The notes under the pieces are model-generated. The model was given only the letters and a program-made list of their open reading frames with translations. It did no database searches and was not told the origin of the DNA. DNA of 61,849 nucleotides, from positions 1 through 61,849 of the forward strand of contig CALWHB010000006.1 in NCBI GenBank assembly GCA_944380275.1, in the 5' to 3' direction. The stretch is from an uncultured Christensenellaceae bacterium (GTDB taxonomy: Bacteria > Bacillota > Clostridia > Christensenellales > UBA3700). Positions 54,472 to 61,849 of this stretch are shown here, in pieces (positions within the stretch are counted from its first letter, which is position 1; each line of letters begins with the position of its first letter). A program made the position numbers and the translations under genes.

Positions 54472-55326
54472 ATGATTAGAAAAGACAAAGCCTTTACAGT
54501 CATAGTCGTGCTTGAAATTTTGTTCATTATCGCAGCGTCGCTGGGGATATGGATAGTTTATACAAACAATAATATTCAGACTTCTTATTACGTTATAGAA
54601 GACGACCTTATTCCTGAAGGATTTGACGGCTTTAAAATAGCGCACGTATCAGACCTGCACAATAAAGACTGGAAAGACAGACTATGCGACCTGATAGAAA
54701 AAGAAAAACCCGATATAATCGCAATAACGGGAGATATTGTGGATTCATCCGATGTTTATTACGACATTTCTTTGCAATTCATAGAAAAAGCGTTAAATAT
54801 TGCTCCCGTTTATTTCGTAACGGGCAATCACGAATCTTATATGCAGGATTATAAATCTCTCCAAAAAAAGATGTCGGACGCAGGCGTTATTCTTATAGAC
54901 GACAAAAGCGTTTTAATAAAAAAAGGAGATTGTTATATAAACCTCATAGGATTGCAGGACCCTTCTTTTACTCAAAAAAGCGCGTTTCTCGACAACAGCG
55001 GCTCAATTCTGAGAGAAAAGATAGTTTCTTTAAAAGAGGATGATTTATACAACGTCTTATTAAGCCACAGACCGGAATATATGGATTATTACGCAGATGC
55101 CGGAGTAAATCTCGTTCTCAGCGGCCACGCTCACGGCGGACAGATAATACTTCCTTTCATAGGCGGACTGATAGCTCCGGGGCAGGGATTTTTCCCTGAA
55201 TATACGCAAGGGGTTCATACAAAAGAAAACACGAATATGGTGATAAGCAGAGGTCTTGGAGATTCTTATCTTCCCAGAGTTAACAATATGCCTGAACTTG
55301 TGATAATCACTCTTAAATCGCTGTAA
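54472..55326 (+). CDS. Membrane-anchored calcineurin-like metallophosphoesterase
   Basis: 284 aa. Residues 8-30 are a signal anchor (FTVIVVLEILFIIAASLGIWIVY), so the catalytic domain is extracytoplasmic. All metal-site motifs are present: HVSDLHN, ITGDIVDSS, VTGNHE, LLSHRPEY, SGHAHGGQ. It resembles YkuE/YaeI-type phosphoesterases. The frame is open to 54331, but that start would sit before the parB terminator; the ATG at 54472 directly precedes the anchor. Substrate unknown. It converges on dnaN. Confidence 0.88.
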   Translation: MIRKDKAFTVIVVLEILFIIAASLGIWIVYTNNNIQTSYYVIEDDLIPEGFDGFKIAHVSDLHNKDWKDRLCDLIEKEKPDIIAITGDIVDSSDVYYDISLQFIEKALNIAPVYFVTGNHESYMQDYKSLQKKMSDAGVILIDDKSVLIKKGDCYINLIGLQDPSFTQKSAFLDNSGSILREKIVSLKEDDLYNVLLSHRPEYMDYYADAGVNLVLSGHAHGGQIILPFIGGLIAPGQGFFPEYTQGVHTKENTNMVISRGLGDSYLPRVNNMPELVIITLKSL

Positions 55327-55433
55327 AAAATATAAAGAGAGTTAAATTTAATCTCAGAGTTTACAGCTTATTATATAAAATCCATGCCTCTTTATAAGGT
55401 GTTTGATATATATTTTCAATATAAAAATAAATA

Positions 55434-55460
55434 AAAAAGCCGCTTTAAAACGGCTTTTTG
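55434..55460. terminator. Terminator between the phosphoesterase and dnaN
   Basis: AAAAAGCCG-ctttaaaa-CGGCTTTTT, usable on both strands between convergent genes. Confidence 0.88.
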
Positions 55461-55512
55461 CTTTTTATTTTAAATCGTTTGAATATAAGTTTTCAGCTTT
55501 TTATCAACCTTT

Positions 55513-56628
55513 TCAGCGGCTGAAACCTCCGCGCAGAGGCAGAATCATATATAAATAACCGTCGCCTTCCACAGGGGTAATCGTACTGGGTGATGTGGGA
55601 TTTGTAAGACTTAGTTTTATAAACTGGTCGTCAATCACTTTCATGCAGTCGAGCAGATATTTTGAATTGAATAGTATGGTCATATCCTTACCCGTCGAGA
55701 AAACAGAAATAACTTCTTTTACGTCGCCCAGTTCGCTGTTTGAAGTTATGGTCATCTTGCCGCCTTCTTTTATCTCTATCTTTATCATGTTTGCCTTTTC
55801 AAAGCGGCTCATTACGTATGTTCTCTCAAGGCTGTTTTCAAGCATTGTTTTGTCTATCGTGATTACGGTTTCGAAACTCTGAGGAATACTGGACTCGTAA
55901 CGGGTAAATACGCCTGTCATAAGATTGCTTATAATCTTTGTATGTTTCATATCCACCATAATCTTTTTGGGGCAGAAATTGAGGCTTACGACCGCGTCGT
56001 CTTCTTCGAGAAGTCTGTATATCTCGCTGAGGTTTTTAGCGGGGATTATAGCCGTCGTATCAGGGTATTCCATAACAAGGTCTTTTACTGTAACCGCAAG
56101 GCGGAAACCGTCGAGAGCGACGCACTTTATCTTATTGCCTTTTATTTCGAGGAAACAACCTTTAAGCACCGGTCTTACATCGTCGGTAGCGGCGCAGAAA
56201 ATAGTCTTGCCTATCATATCTTTTACGTCTTTCTGCAACATATCGACGCTTACTTCGTAATCGAACTGCTGTATGGGAGGGTAGTCCTTGAGTTTCATAG
56301 CTTTGAGGACTGATTCGCTGTCCATATATCTAATCACGAAATTCTGTTCGTCCATAAAAGAGAGTTCTACTTCTTCGTCCGGCGGCAGTTTTCTGACGAG
56401 TTCTCCGAAAAGTTTGCCGGGTACGAGAGCCTCACCTTCCATTTTTACGTCCGCGGTAATGGTTTTCTGAATAGCAAATTCAGTATCGGTAGCGGTCAGG
56501 GTGAGAGAATTGCCCTCAGCGGTAAGCTTTATACCTTCGAGAATAGGCATGGTTTTCTTTATAGGGAGAGCCTTCATAACTCTCATCAATGCGTCTGACA
56601 ACAAATTTCCTTTACAGCTTAATTTCAT
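55513..56628 (-). CDS. dnaN: DNA polymerase III sliding clamp (beta)
   Basis: 371 aa in three clamp domains. MKLSCKGNLLSDALMRVMKALP at the N-terminus, the mid-domain NLSEIYRLLEEDD and the C-terminal YLYMILPLRGGFSR (family ends ILPMR-like) are typical. It encircles DNA and tethers Pol III. GGAGGA ribosome site. It lies 213 bp downstream of dnaA and ends in a terminator, so recF-dnaA-dnaN form one minus-strand block. Confidence 0.96.
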   Translation of the reverse strand: MKLSCKGNLLSDALMRVMKALPIKKTMPILEGIKLTAEGNSLTLTATDTEFAIQKTITADVKMEGEALVPGKLFGELVRKLPPDEEVELSFMDEQNFVIRYMDSESVLKAMKLKDYPPIQQFDYEVSVDMLQKDVKDMIGKTIFCAATDDVRPVLKGCFLEIKGNKIKCVALDGFRLAVTVKDLVMEYPDTTAIIPAKNLSEIYRLLEEDDAVVSLNFCPKKIMVDMKHTKIISNLMTGVFTRYESSIPQSFETVITIDKTMLENSLERTYVMSRFEKANMIKIEIKEGGKMTITSNSELGDVKEVISVFSTGKDMTILFNSKYLLDCMKVIDDQFIKLSLTNPTSPSTITPVEGDGYLYMILPLRGGFSR

Positions 56629-56712
56629 ATTTCCTCCGCGCCAGTTTTGAATTGGCTAATTATTACATATTAATTTAAATATTAAGTCGATAATAAAAAC
56701 TCTAATAAGGTG

Positions 56713-56755
56713 TGTGGATATGTGGATAAATTATTTATAACCCTTTTTATCCGCA
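56713..56755. promoter_or_regulatory. DnaA-box cluster in the dnaA-dnaN gap
   Basis: TGTGGATAT (56713-56721) directly abuts TGTGGATAA (56721-56729, exact box), and TTATCCGCA lies at 56747-56755. A TTTTCCAC near-match sits at 56816. The surrounding sequence is AT-rich. In B. subtilis the dnaA-dnaN gap is part of oriC, so this is an alternative origin element or a site for DnaA control of dnaN. Confidence 0.7.
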
Positions 56756-56803
56756 CGTACAGGCGTTTTTATTTCTTCTTTTGTTATGGAAAACTCTGTG
56801 AAC

Positions 56804-56831
56804 AAAGTATAAAAGTTTTCCACTTTGTCAA
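56804..56831 (-). promoter_or_regulatory. Probable dnaN promoter
   Basis: On the minus strand TTGACA (56826-56831), 16-nt spacer, TACTTT (56804-56809). It lies between the dnaA stop and the DnaA boxes, so bound DnaA would sit just downstream of the start. Confidence 0.55.
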
Positions 56832-56841
56832 CAATATATGT

Positions 56842-58194
56842 TTATTTCTTCTGAATCATGGCTCTCAGGTCGTTTATCTGAGCCTGAATCAGAGGGTCTG
56901 TCTTGCAAAGACTCGTGATTTTGTCGCGGGCATACATTATAGTAGTATGGTCCCTTCCGCCAAAGTAATCTCCTATGCTCGTAAGAGGTATACCCAAGAG
57001 GTCGTTTATAAGATAAATAGCAATCTGCCTTGCATTTACTATGTTTTTTACTTTCTTTTTGCCTACAATATCCGCACGTTTGATGTTGAAATAGGTGCAG
57101 GTGGCGTCGACTATGTTGTCTATTGAAATTACGTGGGTTGTAACGTCTATATAGTCCTTTAAAGCCTCTTTTGCGGTATCTATGTCGCACACGTCCTTTT
57201 TCATGAGAGAGCAGTAGAACATGACTTTTGACAGCGCGCCTTCCAGTTCTCTCACGTTTGAGCTTATGTGTTCTGCAATAAAGAAAATAACTTCGTTGTT
57301 TACGCTGAATTTTTTGATTTCAGCTTTTTTTCTGAGAATAGCCACTCTCGTTTCCACAGAAGGGTTGGTGATGTCAACGGTAAGACCGCTCTGAAATCTC
57401 GACTTGAGTCTTTCTTCGAGGAAGGTGAGTTCCTTAGGGTGGCGGTCGCTTGACAGCACAATCTGTTTTTTATTCTGATACAGGTCGTTGAAGGTATGGA
57501 ATATAGCCTCCTGAGAACTCATTTTGTTGGCGAGGAACTGAATATCGTCAATCATCAGCACGTCTGCATTGCGGTATTTTTCCCTGAAACTCTTGTTGAG
57601 TTTATTGTCCTTGTTCTTCATAAGGGAATCTATAAAGCTGTTGACGAACTGTTCTGTAGTAACGTACAGAATTTTTTTTGTCTTGTCGACAGACAGGATA
57701 TAGTTGCCTATAGCGTGCATTATATGAGTTTTTCCCAGTCCTACTCCGCCGTATATAAAAAGGGGATTGTAAAGGGTACCGGGATTTTCAGCCACTGCTT
57801 TCGCCGCGCTCGACGCGATGTTATTGCAGTCGCCGACGACAAAATTTTCAAAAGTATAAGAAGGGTCAAGGACGTTTTTGTAGACGTCTTCTTCTTCGAT
57901 TTTTTCGGGTTGAACAACTGTTTTTTCGGGCTTGTAATTTGCAGCCTCGTCTTCGAGTACCACGACTATATCCGAAATATAAGTTCCGGATTTTTCAATA
58001 GCGTCTTTTACAACCGTATCTTTAAAGCCGTCCACCGTTCTTTTTACCGAAACGAGGGGGGATACGAGTATGAGTTTATTGTTTTCTATCGTCAGCGGCA
58101 CGAGTTTGCCGAACCACATTTCGTAGCTCACCGTAGACATAGAAGATTCGATATAAGAGGAGATTTCCTTCCAGATTTTTACGCTTTCGTTCAT
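56842..58194 (-). CDS. dnaA: Chromosomal replication initiator DnaA
   Basis: 450 aa. Domain I (residues 1-75, IWKEISSYIESSMSTVSYEMWF), a short linker, AAA+ domain III from ~105 with Walker A GGVGLGKTH, Walker B VLMIDDIQF and sensor/arginine segments, and domain IV with the DNA-binding signature GGRDHTTIMYARDKI. It melts oriC in its ATP form. The start codon lacks a Shine-Dalgarno and lies 9 nt after a consensus -10. Its orientation is opposite to rpmH and gyrB. Confidence 0.97.
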   Translation of the reverse strand: MNESVKIWKEISSYIESSMSTVSYEMWFGKLVPLTIENNKLILVSPLVSVKRTVDGFKDTVVKDAIEKSGTYISDIVVVLEDEAANYKPEKTVVQPEKIEEEDVYKNVLDPSYTFENFVVGDCNNIASSAAKAVAENPGTLYNPLFIYGGVGLGKTHIMHAIGNYILSVDKTKKILYVTTEQFVNSFIDSLMKNKDNKLNKSFREKYRNADVLMIDDIQFLANKMSSQEAIFHTFNDLYQNKKQIVLSSDRHPKELTFLEERLKSRFQSGLTVDITNPSVETRVAILRKKAEIKKFSVNNEVIFFIAEHISSNVRELEGALSKVMFYCSLMKKDVCDIDTAKEALKDYIDVTTHVISIDNIVDATCTYFNIKRADIVGKKKVKNIVNARQIAIYLINDLLGIPLTSIGDYFGGRDHTTIMYARDKITSLCKTDPLIQAQINDLRAMIQKK

Positions 58195-58203
58195 ATCTAT
58201 ATT

Positions 58204-58232
58204 ATTATAATATCATTTAAAAAATTTTTCAA
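58204..58232 (-). promoter_or_regulatory. dnaA promoter, predicted leaderless
   Basis: On the minus strand TTGAAA (58227-58232), 17-nt spacer, TATAAT (58204-58209), then 9 nt to the dnaA ATG at 58194. A start of transcription 7 nt past the -10 would leave about 3 nt of leader. Confidence 0.75.
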
Positions 58233-58293
58233 TAAAAAGAGGACAATAAATAGAGCGGCGTACTATTGATAAAATAAAAAGAAGTTATTGAAT

Positions 58294-59376
58294 TTATGAT
58301 ATATTGCCGTTTTTTACTCTGAAACGGGTGCAGCTCACTTTTTCTTCAAATTCTGTACAAGTGATTACGGTCTGAAGAGAAGAGGACATTTCAAGCAGTT
58401 TAGAGCGTCTGTTTTCGTCCAGTTCGCTGAGAACGTCGTCAAGAAGTAATACCGGTTTTTCTCCCGTTTCTTCTTCAAACAAATCAATTTCGGCAAACTT
58501 GAGCGACAAAGCCGCGCTCCTTTGCTGTCCCTGAGAGCCGAATTTTCTGACGTCTGTACCGTCTACTGTTATGTCAAGGTCATCGCGATGACAGCCGAAG
58601 GTGGTAAAGAAAAGCTCTGTATCCTTTTCAAAAGACGCTTTGAGGGATTGAGCAAATTCTTTTTCGAGAACTTCTGTGTCGTCAAAGCCCAAATCGCACT
58701 CGTACGAGAGAGAAAGTTCTTCTTTTCCGCCTGACAGCAAAAGGTGTGATTTTTTTGCCGCCTCTTTCATTTTCTGTATAAAAAGGTAGCGTTTGTTTAT
58801 TATATACGCGCCGTATTTTGCCAGCTGACAATCCCATACAAAAAGCGTTTCTCTGAGAGAGTTGACGCCAAGACCTGATTTGAGAAGTTTGTTTCTCTGA
58901 GCAAGCACTGTATTGTATTTCTGCAAAGCGTAAAGATAGTTTTTTGACTGCTGACAAAGGCTTATGTCTATAAATCTTCTTCTTTCAGAAGGTCCTTCCT
59001 TTATCATTTTAAGTTCGTCCGGGCTGAAGTAAACCACGTTGAGAACGCCCACGACGTCGCTCAGTTTTGAGCAGGGAAGTCCGTCTAAAAGAAGGCGTTT
59101 TTTGTCTTTTGAATCTATTGAAAGAGCAATCTCGTGGTCGCGGAATTTTTTGGCTACAGTAACGTAAACGTACGCCTGTTTCGCCGCCCAGTTTATCATT
59201 TCTTTGGAGTGCGCGGTACGCGGAGATTTGCCGAGGGCGGCAAAATAAACGCTCTCTGCAAAATTAGTCTTTCCGCTTGCGTTTTCACCTTCGAAGACGT
59301 TGAGTCCTTCGCTTAGTTCCACGCTCTGGTCTTTGTAATTTCTGAAGTCTTTCAGGCGCACTTTTCTGATAAACAT
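58294..59376 (-). CDS. recF: DNA replication and repair protein RecF
   Basis: 360 aa SMC-like ATPase: RLKDFRNYKD at the N-terminus, Walker A GENASGKTN, signature region GSQGQQRSAALSLKFAE, and Walker B PVLLLDDVLSELD. It loads RecA at gaps with RecO/RecR. It is upstream of dnaA here (in most Firmicutes it follows dnaN). No Shine-Dalgarno; the ATG is 8 nt after a TATAAT. Confidence 0.95.
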   Translation of the reverse strand: MFIRKVRLKDFRNYKDQSVELSEGLNVFEGENASGKTNFAESVYFAALGKSPRTAHSKEMINWAAKQAYVYVTVAKKFRDHEIALSIDSKDKKRLLLDGLPCSKLSDVVGVLNVVYFSPDELKMIKEGPSERRRFIDISLCQQSKNYLYALQKYNTVLAQRNKLLKSGLGVNSLRETLFVWDCQLAKYGAYIINKRYLFIQKMKEAAKKSHLLLSGGKEELSLSYECDLGFDDTEVLEKEFAQSLKASFEKDTELFFTTFGCHRDDLDITVDGTDVRKFGSQGQQRSAALSLKFAEIDLFEEETGEKPVLLLDDVLSELDENRRSKLLEMSSSLQTVITCTEFEEKVSCTRFRVKNGNIS

Positions 59377-59384
59377 ACATATAG

Positions 59385-59413
59385 ATTATATAGCATTTTT
59401 ACGGCAGTGTAAA
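59385..59413 (-). promoter_or_regulatory. recF promoter, predicted leaderless
   Basis: On the minus strand TTTACA (59408-59413), 17-nt spacer, TATAAT (59385-59390), then CTATATGT and the recF ATG. Predicted leader about 2 nt. Confidence 0.7.
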
Positions 59414-59553
59414 CTTTTTAAAATCCGCCTTATAAAAAAATTACCGCGAAATAGAGCAATAGAGCAAAATTTTACTCTCTCGCGTGTCCCCCACGGGAAA
59501 AACCCTTATATTAAACCACGGCTTTTATACGGCGAAATTCGACAAATAAACAG

Positions 59554-59582
59554 TTGCGCGGGGTATCTTATTATGATATAAT
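59554..59582 (+). promoter_or_regulatory. gyrBA promoter
   Basis: TTGCGC (59554-59559), 17-nt spacer, TATAAT (59577-59582), 75 nt before gyrB. Confidence 0.65.
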
Positions 59583-59632
59583 ATAATCATTATAATATTA
59601 TAATCTTGCGCATACGCACGCGTGGGCGTTAG

Positions 59633-61561
<1,929 letters not shown>

Positions 61562-61571
61562 GAGGTGAACT

Positions 61572-61849
61572 ATGGAAAACGAAAACAAGAAAGATATAGC
61601 AGAGATGCTTGAAAAGACGAACATCGTCGACATAGAACTTGAAAGCGAAATGAAAAAATCGTTTATCGCATACGCAATGGCGGTAAACGTATCGCGTGCA
61701 ATCCCGGACGTACGCGACGGACTGAAACCCGTTCACAGGAGAATACTTTACGATATGAACGAGCTGGGACTGACCAGCGACAAGCCGTTCAGAAAGTGCG
61801 CGCTCATCGTAGGCGACGTTCTGGGTAAATACCATCCGCACGGCGACTC
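61572..61849 (+). CDS. gyrA: DNA gyrase subunit A, 5' part only (runs off the window)
   Basis: The first 92 codons are present. After a 26-residue acidic/polar start comes [20 protein letters not shown], then [22 protein letters not shown], canonical GyrA/topoisomerase IV A. It ends at KYHPHGDS just before the catalytic-Tyr region. GAGGTG ribosome site; it follows gyrB, so it is gyrA and not parC. Confidence 0.95.
   Translation, partial: MENENKKDIAEMLEKTNIVDIELESEMKKSFIAYAMAVNVSRAIPDVRDGLKPVHRRILYDMNELGLTSDKPFRKCALIVGDVLGKYHPHGD

Overview
The window looks like the chromosomal replication-origin neighbourhood of a low-to-mid GC, spore-forming-lineage Clostridia-type Firmicute, perhaps an uncultured gut relative of Christensenellales (lineage is inference). 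Reasons: the rpmH-rnpA-yidD-yidC-khpB-(mnmE)-mnmG-rsmG-parB block, a recF/dnaA/dnaN-gyrB-gyrA block, the sporulation pair yabP-yabQ, Shine-Dalgarno starts (AGGAGG-like) and sigma-A type promoters (TTGACA-17-TATAAT). No rRNA, CRISPR array or complete insertion sequence was found.

Left arm (1-39.8 kb), accessory and housekeeping genes on both strands. A tRNA-Gly; two GNAT acetyltransferases flanking a GH26 mannanase-like lipoprotein; two coupled HTH-membrane regulators; birA; mntP behind a yybP-ykoY manganese riboswitch; a GH2 glycosidase plus MFS transporter; apgM with a large surface protein; a PepV-type dipeptidase; gltX-trmL; a SIS-domain protein; a four-gene operon (N-acetylhexosamine kinase, galE, O-antigen-ligase-like polymerase, FlaA1/CapD-type dehydratase) that reads as a sugar-nucleotide and surface-polysaccharide module; a DUF6512-like membrane protein with no normal start codon; a large lipoprotein; KtrAB potassium uptake; a GH18 lipoprotein; a MATE exporter; a TetR regulator divergent from two membrane proteins; yabP-yabQ; and a SpoU-family rRNA methyltransferase.

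Middle (39.8-46.2 kb): a nearly 5 kb AT-rich gene desert followed by an internally deleted ABC-transporter gene. The desert holds three perfect DnaA boxes (TTATCCACA), several near matches, four parS-like palindromes, AT-rich tracts and a perfect 11-bp-arm palindrome. It sits immediately before rpmH and is the best candidate for oriC and the ParB loading zone. One copy of a two-copy element with terminal inverted repeats lies inside it (the other is at 31.4 kb).

Right arm (46.2-61.8 kb): the origin housekeeping block, but rearranged. mnmE is inverted and diverges from mnmG with a shared palindromic -35 hexamer; parB is present without an adjacent parA; and recF-dnaA-dnaN form a block on the minus strand, with recF upstream of dnaA, instead of the usual dnaA-dnaN-recF-gyrB order on one strand. 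recF and dnaA each have a good promoter whose -10 lies only 8-9 nt before the ATG and no Shine-Dalgarno sequence, so both look leaderless. The dnaA-dnaN gap carries a second small DnaA-box cluster, so which site fires as origin is a real open question. gyrA runs off the right edge.
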